Source: Oryzobacter faecalis
GTDB lineage: Bacteria > Actinomycetota > Actinomycetes > Actinomycetales > Dermatophilaceae
DNA length: 64,000 nt
Assembly (NCBI RefSeq): GCF_046764005.1
Contig: NZ_JBKOFW010000012.1
Coordinates: 1-64,000 of the forward strand
Reading direction: 5' to 3'
Shown: piece by piece, positions 15,402 through 22,970 of the stretch
Layout of the letters: each line of letters begins with the position of its first letter
How positions within the stretch are numbered: the stretch's first letter is position 1
Notes under the pieces: generated by a model
What the model saw: only the letters and a program-made list of their open reading frames with translations
What the model was told of the DNA's origin: nothing
The model's database searches: none
Made by a program: the position numbers and the translations under genes

Positions 15402-16055
15402 ATGCCCGACCGACTCCTCGAGCTCTACCCCCGGGTCGCTGCCGTCGCCGCCGACCTGCTCGCCCATCCCGAGGTCGCGCGGCACTGGGGCGAGGAGAGC
15501 GCCTGCGCCGGGATGACGGTCGGCGGCCTCGCCCACCACCTCGCCGGGCAGACCGCGGCCGTGGTCCGCCTGCTGTCCGCTCCACCGCACCGCGAGCCGC
15601 CGATCCCCGTCCTCGAGCACTACAGACGGGCCGCGTGGGTCCACTCGGGCCCCGACGACGAGGCCAACGTCGCCATCCGCGAGGGCGCCGACGCCGCCGC
15701 GGAGGGTGGCCCCCAGCCCCTGGCTCGCCGCGTCGCCGCCGACCTGCGCGCGCTGGACGGCGCGCTCGCCCCGGTGCTCGCGGGAGCCCGGCTCCCGGAC
15801 GCCGTGCTCGTCCCGTGGCAGGGCTGGGCGCTCACCGCTCACGACTTCGTGCTCACCCGCACGATGGAGGTGCTCGTCCACGCGGACGACCTCGCCGCCA
15901 GCATCGGCGTCGACCCGCCGGACGTCCCCCTCGAGGCCGCCCAGGCGGTCGCGGGGCTGCTCGCCGGCGTCGCCGTCGACCGTCACGGAGCCACGCCGGT
16001 CCTGCGGGCCCTGAGTCGTCCGCAACGCGCCGGGGGCAACGTCGCCGCCTTCTGA
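15402..16055 (+). CDS. MDMPI/DinB-fold mycothiol-dependent-type protein (217 aa)
   Basis: N-terminal four-helix DinB/MDMPI domain ('ACAGMTVGGLAHHLAGQTAAVVRLL') in which metal-binding His residues are typical: His53/54 in 'LAHHLAG' and the later 'LTAHDFVLTRTMEVLVHADDL'. Relatives include mycothiol-dependent maleylpyruvate isomerase, and most are uncharacterised thiol-dependent metalloenzymes. It is a stand-alone gene; no aromatic catabolism genes are nearby, so an isomerase role is not supported. ATG start follows a TAGCGT hexamer by 7 nt. Confidence 0.75.
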   Translation: MPDRLLELYPRVAAVAADLLAHPEVARHWGEESACAGMTVGGLAHHLAGQTAAVVRLLSAPPHREPPIPVLEHYRRAAWVHSGPDDEANVAIREGADAAAEGGPQPLARRVAADLRALDGALAPVLAGARLPDAVLVPWQGWALTAHDFVLTRTMEVLVHADDLAASIGVDPPDVPLEAAQAVAGLLAGVAVDRHGATPVLRALSRPQRAGGNVAAF

Positions 16056-16065
16056 GCTCACGTCC

Positions 16066-16071
16066 TAGGGT
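16066..16071 (+). promoter_or_regulatory. -10 hexamer TAGGGT for permease pair
   Basis: TAGGGT, then 8 nt, then ATG at 16080. No Zur-like inverted repeat is visible around it. Confidence 0.4.
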
Positions 16072-16079
16072 GGGCAGCG

Positions 16080-17144
16080 ATGGATCCCGTCACCCGAGAA
16101 CCCGCAGCGGACCCGCCCCTGAGGCGCCGGTCCGACCTCGCCCGCGAGCGCGAGGACGCCCGCCGCCGAGCGAGCGAGGACGGTGACGGACGCCGCGGCG
16201 GCGACTGGTCGATGGTGGCCCTGTCCGTGGTCATGCTCGGCCTCATCCTGCTCCGGCCGTGGTTGGGGTCCTTCGTCGACGCGCAGGCCGCGCTCGCCGC
16301 ATGGCTCACCGTCTTCGTGTCCATCGGGCTGCAGGCGCTGCCCTTCCTCGTCCTCGGGGTCGTGCTGTCCGCGGTGATCGCGGTCCTCGTCCCCGCCGAC
16401 GCCCTGACCCGCTGGCTGCCCCGGCGTCCCGTCGCCGCGGTCCCCGTCGCGGGCCTGTCGGGCCTGGTCCTGCCGGGCTGCGAGTGCGCCTCGGTGCCCA
16501 TCGCCGGCTCGCTGGTGTCGCGCGGGGTCAAGCCGGCCGTGGCGCTCACCTTCCTGCTCGCGGCACCCGCCATCAACCCCGTCGTCCTCGTCTCGACGGC
16601 GGTCGCGTTCGCCGGGCGGTGGGAGATGGTGGGGGCGCGGTTCTCGGCCTCCCTCCTCACCGCGGTGGTCATGGGCTGGCTGTGGCTGCGACTCGGGCGC
16701 GACCACCTCATCCGGATGCCCTCCCGGCGCACGACCGGCCACGGGCGCCTCGCCGACCTCGTCGCCGCGGCCCGGCACGACCTCCTGCACGCCGGGGGCT
16801 TCCTCGTCGTGGGCTCCGCCGTCGCGGCGACGGTCAACGTGCTCGTGCCCCGGGCGGTCCTCGACACCCTCGCGGGGAGCCTGCTCGTCTCGGTGCTGGT
16901 CCTCGCCGGGTTCGCCGTCATCATCGCGGTCTGCTCGGAGGCCGACGCCTTCGTCGCCGCGAGCCTGAGCCAGTTCCCGCCGACGGCCCAGCTCGCGTTC
17001 ATGGTCGTGGGGCCGGCTGTCGACGTGAAGCTGTTCGCGATGCAGGCCGGCACCTTCGGGCGGCAGTTCGCCACGGTCTTCGCCCCGCTGACCTTCCTCG
17101 TCGCCATCGCGTCGGCGCTCGCGGTCGGGGCGGTGCTGCTGTGA
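16080..17144 (+). CDS. DUF318/ArsP-like membrane permease (354 aa)
   Basis: Integral membrane protein with about eight hydrophobic helices after a charged ~42-aa cytosolic N-terminus. It carries the family's conserved 'LPGCECASVPIAGSLVSRG' near residues 134-150 and the internal-repeat 'AVCSEADAFVAASL' in the second half. This family (UPF0718, YcgR in Bacillus) includes organoarsenical permease ArsP, but most members are uncharacterised. GTGA overlap with the TIGR03943 gene is a conserved pairing. Convergence on the zur-znu operon hints at a metal link; substrate unknown. Confidence 0.82.
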   Translation: MDPVTREPAADPPLRRRSDLAREREDARRRASEDGDGRRGGDWSMVALSVVMLGLILLRPWLGSFVDAQAALAAWLTVFVSIGLQALPFLVLGVVLSAVIAVLVPADALTRWLPRRPVAAVPVAGLSGLVLPGCECASVPIAGSLVSRGVKPAVALTFLLAAPAINPVVLVSTAVAFAGRWEMVGARFSASLLTAVVMGWLWLRLGRDHLIRMPSRRTTGHGRLADLVAAARHDLLHAGGFLVVGSAVAATVNVLVPRAVLDTLAGSLLVSVLVLAGFAVIIAVCSEADAFVAASLSQFPPTAQLAFMVVGPAVDVKLFAMQAGTFGRQFATVFAPLTFLVAIASALAVGAVLL

Positions 17145-17905
17145 GGCGTGTGACCCAGAGCGGCCTGCTCCTCGTCATCGGCGTCATCGCGTCGGTGGCG
17201 GCGTTCAACGGGATCTACCTCAACTTCGTCAAGCCCTCGCTGCGCATCCCCATCGTCCTGGCCAGCGCGATCCTGCTGCTGATGGGCGCCTACGGCGTGT
17301 GGGAGGACCGGCGCCACCCCGACTGGGACGACGAGGACGTCGCCGTCCACCACGGGGCGGTGGCCGCCGAGGGCGCCCACGCGGAAGGCCACGGGCACGG
17401 TCACGACCACGCCCACGGACCGCGGGTGGGATGGCTGCTCGTCGTTCCCTTCCTCCTCCTCGCGGTCGTCGTCCCACCGCCGCTCGGCTCGTACTCCGCG
17501 GCGGCGGACACCGGCATCATCACGGTCACCACGGCCGACGGCCTGGGCCCGCTGCCCGAGGGCAACCCGCTCGACCTCACGCTCGCCGAGTTCCAGGGCC
17601 GGGCGCTGTACGACGCCGACCGCTCGCTCGAGGGCCGCCGGGTGCGCCTGCTCGGGTTCGCCTCTCCCGCAGGTCGACCCGGCGAGTGGGTGCTGACGCG
17701 GATGTCGCTCAACTGCTGCGCGGCCGACGGGTTCGCCGTCAAGGTCGCGGTCGAGGGCGCCCAGCCGGTCGGTGAGGACGAGTGGGTCGAGGTCGTCGGC
17801 ACCTGGCAGCCGGCCCCGCTGGCCACGCCGGGCGAGGAGCGGCTGCCGGTCCTCGTCGTCGAGGACCTGCGCCGGGTCGGCGCGCCCGAGAACCCCTACG
17901 AGTAG
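17141..17905 (+). CDS. TIGR03943-family permease partner with His-rich loop (254 aa)
   Basis: Two N-terminal membrane helices, a cytosolic or loop segment rich in histidine ('GHGHGHDHAHG', about residues 81-91), a third helix ('WLLVVPFLLLAVVV'), then an external domain with 'ALYDADRSLEGRRVRLLGF' and a conserved CysCys in 'MSLNCCAADG'. This is the YcgQ/TIGR03943 (DUF1980) partner normally encoded beside DUF318 permeases. The His cluster suggests metal binding. Its last 10 bases overlap the 3' end of zur on the other strand. Confidence 0.82.
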   Translation: MRRVTQSGLLLVIGVIASVAAFNGIYLNFVKPSLRIPIVLASAILLLMGAYGVWEDRRHPDWDDEDVAVHHGAVAAEGAHAEGHGHGHDHAHGPRVGWLLVVPFLLLAVVVPPPLGSYSAAADTGIITVTTADGLGPLPEGNPLDLTLAEFQGRALYDADRSLEGRRVRLLGFASPAGRPGEWVLTRMSLNCCAADGFAVKVAVEGAQPVGEDEWVEVVGTWQPAPLATPGEERLPVLVVEDLRRVGAPENPYE

Positions 17906-18309
17906 GCCCTCCGGGAGCAGTCGGCGCACAGGCCGTCCATCTCGACGGTGTGGCGCACCTCGGTGAAGCCGTGGGCCGCCGCGACGGCCTCCGCCCAGCG
18001 CTCGACGGCGTCACCGGTCACCTCCACCGCGAGCCCGCACGAGCGGCACACGACGTGGTGGTGGTGGTGGGTCGAGCACGACCGGTACACCGCCTCGCCG
18101 TCGGTCGTGCGGATGACGTCGACCTCGCCGTCGGAGGCCATCGCCTGCAGGTTGCGGTAGACGGTCGCGAGCCCGACCCGGGTGCCGGCCCGGTCGAGGT
18201 CGGCGTGGATCTCCTGTGCCGACCGGAACTCCGAGGCCCCGGACAGGGCGGTCGCGATGGCGGCGCGCTGCCGGGTGGGCCGGCGCTCGGCCTGGGTCTG
18301 GTCGGTCAT
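17896..18309 (-). CDS. zur: Fur-family zinc regulator Zur (137 aa)
   Basis: Metal-responsive repressor: zinc-loaded Zur dimers bind inverted repeats in zinc-uptake promoters. The winged helix includes 'PTRQRAAIATAL', 'SAQEIHADL' and 'GLATVYRNLQAMASDGEV'. The regulatory site has 'STHHHHHVVC' and the structural zinc site has C88xxC91 and C128xxC131. It is the last gene of znuA-znuC-znuB-zur, so autoregulation through the znuA operator is expected. ATG overlaps the znuB stop (ATGA). Zur is preferred over Fur or other family members because of this context. Confidence 0.92.
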   Translation of the reverse strand: MTDQTQAERRPTRQRAAIATALSGASEFRSAQEIHADLDRAGTRVGLATVYRNLQAMASDGEVDVIRTTDGEAVYRSCSTHHHHHVVCRSCGLAVEVTGDAVERWAEAVAAAHGFTEVRHTVEMDGLCADCSRRAYS

Positions 18310-19292
18310 CGGGCGTCCACCTCCGCGTGCTCGCCGTGCTCGTCGTAGTGCCCCTCGTGGGCGGCGTGGCGGTGACCGTCGTGGAGGTAGTCCACGTGGT
18401 CGCCGTGCTCGACCGCCGGGTGGCCGCACCGCGGCCCGTGCTCGTGGTCGTGCCGCTCGGCCCTTTCGTGGGCGGCCCGCCGCACCCGCGCGAGCGCCGC
18501 CGAGACGACGCTCGTCACGAGGAAGAGGCTGATCGCGAGGAGCACGATGGTGCCCCCGGACGGGGTCTCGGCCTCGTACGAGACGAGGACGCCGCCCACG
18601 CTGCACGCCACGCCGATCGCGACGGCCCAGGCGAGGCTCGCCCTGAAGCTGCGGGCGACCAGCTGGGCGGTGGCGTTGGGGATGATCATCAGCGCGCTGA
18701 TGAGCAGCAGCCCGACGACCCGCATCGACACGACCACCGTGACCGCCGTGAGCCCGGCGAGGACGAGGTTGAGGGCCATGACGGGCAGACCGGCGGAGCG
18801 CGCGTACTCCTCGTCGTTCGCGACCGCGAAGAAGCGCTGGCGCAGCACGAGGGTCACGGTGAGGACGACCGCGGCGAGGACCGCGAGGACGACGAGGTCC
18901 TCACCGCTCGTCGTGAGGATCGCCCCGAAGAGGTAGGCGGTGAGGTTGGCCGGGCTGCCGGCCGACGACCGCGCGATGAGGACCACGCCGAGGGCGATGC
19001 CGCCGTAGAACATCACGGCGAGGGCGACGTCGCCGCTCGTCCGCCCGGACGCCCGGATCAGCTCGATGGCGACGCCCGCCGCGACCGCGGCCACGAGCGC
19101 GGTGACGACGGGCTGCTGGCCGGTGAGGAGGCCGACCGCGACACCGGCGAGGGCGACGTGGCCCATGCCGTCGCCGATGAGCGACATCCGTCGCTGGACG
19201 AGGAAGACGCCGACGAGGGGCGCGGCCAGGCCGGCCAGCAGCGCGGCGAGCAGCGCCTGGCGCATGAACCCCAGCTCGAGCAGCTCAGTCAC
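18306..19292 (-). CDS. znuB: Zinc ABC transporter permease ZnuB, His-rich tail (328 aa)
   Basis: ABC-3 family permease forming the membrane channel of a high-affinity Zn(II) importer. Eight to nine hydrophobic helices; 'MSLIGDGMGHVALAGVAVG' and 'RVVGLLLISALMIIPNATA' are typical of ZnuB/MntB. After the last helix (~residue 272) there is an unusual ~55-aa cytosolic tail with over ten histidines ('HDHEHGPRCGHP', 'HDGHRHAAHEGHYDEHGEH'), a likely zinc buffer or sensor. GTG start overlaps znuC by 8 bases. Confidence 0.92.
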   Translation of the reverse strand: MTELLELGFMRQALLAALLAGLAAPLVGVFLVQRRMSLIGDGMGHVALAGVAVGLLTGQQPVVTALVAAVAAGVAIELIRASGRTSGDVALAVMFYGGIALGVVLIARSSAGSPANLTAYLFGAILTTSGEDLVVLAVLAAVVLTVTLVLRQRFFAVANDEEYARSAGLPVMALNLVLAGLTAVTVVVSMRVVGLLLISALMIIPNATAQLVARSFRASLAWAVAIGVACSVGGVLVSYEAETPSGGTIVLLAISLFLVTSVVSAALARVRRAAHERAERHDHEHGPRCGHPAVEHGDHVDYLHDGHRHAAHEGHYDEHGEHAEVDAR

Positions 19293-20109
19293 GGGGCACC
19301 CCAGGGGTGGGGTCGAGCGGGCCGGACCCGAGGACGGCGCCGGGGCGGGGGAGGGCCGCCCTCGGCTCGTCGTGGTGGTGGCCCGAGCCCCCCTCGTGGC
19401 GCGTGTGCGCCGCCCACTGCTCGGGCGTGCCGTCGAGGTCGACGTGGCCGGCGTCGAGGCAGACGATGCGGGTCACGACGTCCTGGAGGGCGTCGAGCTC
19501 GTGCGTGACGACGACCATCGACGTGCCGTCGGCGGCGAGGCGGCGCAGCACCTCGGCGAGGGCGACCTGGCTCGCGTGGTCGACGCCGGCGGTCGGCTCG
19601 TCCATGACGAGCAGGTCCGGCGCCCCCGCGAGGGCCCGGGCGATGAGGACGCGCCGCTGCTGGCCCCCGGACAGGCGGGCGACCTCCTCCTCGGCGCGGT
19701 CCGCGAGGCCGACGGCCTCGATGGCGTCGCGGACGACGGCGCGGTCGGTGCGCGACGCGGGAGCCCACCACGGCCGGTGCGCGAGCCGGCCGACCGCGAC
19801 GACCTCGCTGACCGTGGCACGGACCGACGCCGAGAGCGAGTGGCGCTGGGGGACGTAGCCGATCCGGGGGTGGTCGCGGAACCGCTCGAGCGGCGTCCCG
19901 AGGACGTTGACCTCGCCGCCCAGGCGGTCGGCGAGGCCGAGCACCCCGCGCACGAGGGTCGACTTGCCGGATCCGTTGGGCCCGAGGAGGGCGAGGACCT
20001 CCCCAGCCCGGATCGTGAGGTCGACGCCGGACACGACGGTGCGGTCGCCGTACCCGAAGGACGCCGACCGCAGCTCGACGAGGGGAGTGCCCGCCGCCGT
20101 CACCGACAC
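19285..20109 (-). CDS. znuC: Zinc ABC transporter ATPase ZnuC (274 aa)
   Basis: Cytosolic ATPase powering zinc import. Walker A 'GPNGSGKST' (43-51), Q-loop 'GYVPQRHSLS', signature 'LSGGQQRR', Walker B 'DLLVMDEPTAG', switch His in 'VVVTHEL'. A ~45-aa C-terminal extension contains 'HEGGSGHHHDE', so this subunit also carries a His cluster. The GTG overlaps the end of znuA by 10 bases. Confidence 0.93.
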   Translation of the reverse strand: MSVTAAGTPLVELRSASFGYGDRTVVSGVDLTIRAGEVLALLGPNGSGKSTLVRGVLGLADRLGGEVNVLGTPLERFRDHPRIGYVPQRHSLSASVRATVSEVVAVGRLAHRPWWAPASRTDRAVVRDAIEAVGLADRAEEEVARLSGGQQRRVLIARALAGAPDLLVMDEPTAGVDHASQVALAEVLRRLAADGTSMVVVTHELDALQDVVTRIVCLDAGHVDLDGTPEQWAAHTRHEGGSGHHHDEPRAALPRPGAVLGSGPLDPTPGVPRD

Positions 20110-21065
20110 TGTTGCCCTGCCCTCAGGGCCTCGAGGTTGCTCCGCATGACCTCAAGGTAGTCCGACCCCTTCGAGGCGTCGGTGAGTCCCTCGATCGGGT
20201 CGAGGACGGCGACGGTGGCGCCGGTCTCCCGCGCGAGGGTCTGCGCCAGGGCGGGGTCGACGAGCGTCTCGCCGTACACGGTGGTGACGCCGTGCTCGCG
20301 GACGTGGGCGGTGAGCTCGCGCAGCGTCGCCGCGTCGGGCTCGGCATCGGGGCTCAGCCCGGAGATGCCCTCCTGGGCGAGGCCGTAGCGCTCGGCGAGG
20401 TAGGCGAACGCGACGTGGGCGGTGACGAGCTCGTCGCTGCGGCACTCGGCGAGGCCGGCCTCGAACTCCGCGTGGAGCGCGGCGAGGTCGGCGACGAGGG
20501 CCTTGGCGTTGGCGCGGTAGGTGGCCGCGTGCTCGGGGTCGGCGCTCGCGAAGCGCTCGCCGAGGGCGGTGGCGACCGACTGGAAACGCACCGGGTCGAG
20601 CCAGAAGTGCGGGTCGGTGGCCCCCTCGTCGGCGTGCTCCGCGTGCTCCTCGGCGCTCTCCCCGGCGTGGTCGTGGCCGTCGTCGGACGCCGCGATCGTC
20701 AGGTCCGCCGCCGGGGCGACGTCGAAGCCGGCCTCGCGGGCCTGGGTGCGCACGGCGTCGTCGACGGCCGGCTGGAAGCCCGCGAGGTGGACGACGACGT
20801 CGGAGGACGCGAGTGCCGCGACGGCCTTCGGGGTCAGCTCGAGGTCGTGGGGTTCCGAGCCCGGCTTCGTCAGGCCCTCGACGGCCACGAGGTCCCCGCC
20901 GACGCGCTCGCTCGCCCACTGCAGCGGGTAGAAGGCGGCGGTGACCTGGAGCGCGGGCTCGGCCGAGGGGGAGCCGGCCCCCGTCTCGGCAGCGTCGGAC
21001 CCGGACCCGCAGCCCCCGACGGCGAGGAGGGCGGCGACGGGCAGGGCGAGGAGGGAGCGCTTCAT
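20100..21065 (-). CDS. znuA: Zinc-binding lipoprotein ZnuA (321 aa)
   Basis: Surface-anchored solute-binding protein (cluster A-I) of the zinc importer. Lipobox 'LAVGGC' (lipidated Cys19), zinc ligands in 'GSEPHDLELTP', the acidic His-rich loop 'DDGHDHAGESAEEHAEHADEG' and 'TDPHFWLDP', and the C-terminal 'GLSPDAEPDAATLREL', 'VYGETLVDP'. The ATG at 21065 is chosen over one five codons upstream because it gives a proper signal peptide and because the upstream bases form the Zur operator and -10 element. Predicted leaderless: the -10 ends 7 nt before this ATG. Confidence 0.93.
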   Translation of the reverse strand: MKRSLLALPVAALLAVGGCGSGSDAAETGAGSPSAEPALQVTAAFYPLQWASERVGGDLVAVEGLTKPGSEPHDLELTPKAVAALASSDVVVHLAGFQPAVDDAVRTQAREAGFDVAPAADLTIAASDDGHDHAGESAEEHAEHADEGATDPHFWLDPVRFQSVATALGERFASADPEHAATYRANAKALVADLAALHAEFEAGLAECRSDELVTAHVAFAYLAERYGLAQEGISGLSPDAEPDAATLRELTAHVREHGVTTVYGETLVDPALAQTLARETGATVAVLDPIEGLTDASKGSDYLEVMRSNLEALRAGQQCR

Positions 21066-21101
21066 GACAACGATTCTCAAGTGAAATGAGAACCGTTGTC
21101 A
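21065..21101 (-). promoter_or_regulatory. Zur-type operator over the znuA promoter
   Basis: A 15-nt inverted repeat, TGACAACGATTCTCA (21065-21079) and TGAGAACCGTTGTCA (21087-21101), with one mismatch and a 7-nt centre. Each arm also resembles an actinobacterial Zur box. The site covers everything from the -35 element to the znuA start codon, so bound Zur would block RNA polymerase. Confidence 0.8.
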
Positions 21102-21102
21102 A
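21073..21102 (-). promoter_or_regulatory. znuA promoter (TTGACA, 18 nt, GAGAAT)
   Basis: On the minus strand TTGACA (21102-21097) is a consensus -35 and GAGAAT (21078-21073) a fair -10, 18 nt apart. Transcription would begin at or beside the znuA ATG. The promoter lies just after the stop of the DUF6703 gene. Confidence 0.65.
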
Positions 21103-21114
21103 ATGGCTCGACGG

Positions 21115-21396
21115 TCAGCGGGGGACGGCCTGGGTCAGGGCGACCGCGCCGAGCATGAGGACGACCGCTGCCCGCATGAGCCTCTCGGCGACGGTGAGGC
21201 GCGGCCACGCGAGCGCGAGGATCCACAGCAGGAGCAGGGCCACGAGCGCGATGAGCACCCAGCCCCAGCCGGGCACGAGGATGCCCGCGACGACGAACCC
21301 GAGCACGACGAGGAACGGGACGACGCGCGGCAGGGCGCTGATCCGGGTCAGGGCGGGAAGGCTGGCTCGCTCGAAGGACTCACGAAGGCTCGACAC
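21115..21396 (-). CDS. Small membrane protein, DUF6703-like (93 aa)
   Basis: Basic N-terminus 'LRESFERASLPALTRISALPR' followed by two or three hydrophobic helices ('VVPFLVVLGFVVAGILVPGWGWVLIALVALLLLWILALAW' spans two) and 'ERLMRAAVVLMLGAVALTQAV'. This resembles the actinobacterial DUF6703 family found beside glyS; function unknown. GTG start lies 8 nt after a TACGCT hexamer. It is in the same direction as znuA, but the Zur-controlled promoter separates them. Confidence 0.75.
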   Translation of the reverse strand: MSSLRESFERASLPALTRISALPRVVPFLVVLGFVVAGILVPGWGWVLIALVALLLLWILALAWPRLTVAERLMRAAVVLMLGAVALTQAVPR

Positions 21397-21404
21397 GGTG
21401 CCCC

Positions 21405-21410
21405 AGCGTA
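21405..21410 (-). promoter_or_regulatory. -10 hexamer TACGCT for DUF6703-like gene
   Basis: TACGCT on the minus strand, 8 nt before the GTG at 21396. Back-to-back with the glyS promoter. Confidence 0.35.
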
Positions 21411-21470
21411 CGGGCCGGCCCCGAGGGCCTCGACGAGGTGGGCGGTTCGGTGACCCACCGCCCGCGCGGA

Positions 21471-21476
21471 TAGCCT
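21471..21476 (+). promoter_or_regulatory. -10 hexamer TAGCCT for glyS
   Basis: TAGCCT, then 7 nt, then the glyS ATG; no ribosome site between. Predicted leaderless. Confidence 0.45.
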
Positions 21477-21483
21477 TGCGCGC

Positions 21484-22890
<1,407 letters not shown>

Positions 22891-22896
22891 CGCCCC

Positions 22897-22966
22897 CTCA
22901 CGCTCGACCTACCGCTTGGTAGGTGCTGCGATCACAGCACCTACCAGGCGGTAGGTCGTGCGTGAG
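22897..22966. terminator. Long bidirectional hairpin between glyS and TPR gene
   Basis: Arms 22897-22928 and 22935-22966 pair over 32 positions with two mismatches; the inner part is CGACCTACCGC..GGTAGGTGCTG. It starts 6 bases after the glyS stop and ends 4 bases before the convergent stop. Long for a terminator. Confidence 0.75.
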
Positions 22967-22970
22967 CAGC

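Noticed and set aside
16051..16079. A Zur box before the DUF318 permease
   Set aside because: No inverted repeat comparable to the znuA site is present; only a -10-like hexamer is visible.
21066..21080. Longer znuA start at 21080
   Set aside because: It would put the Zur operator and -10 element inside the coding sequence and spoil the lipoprotein signal peptide.
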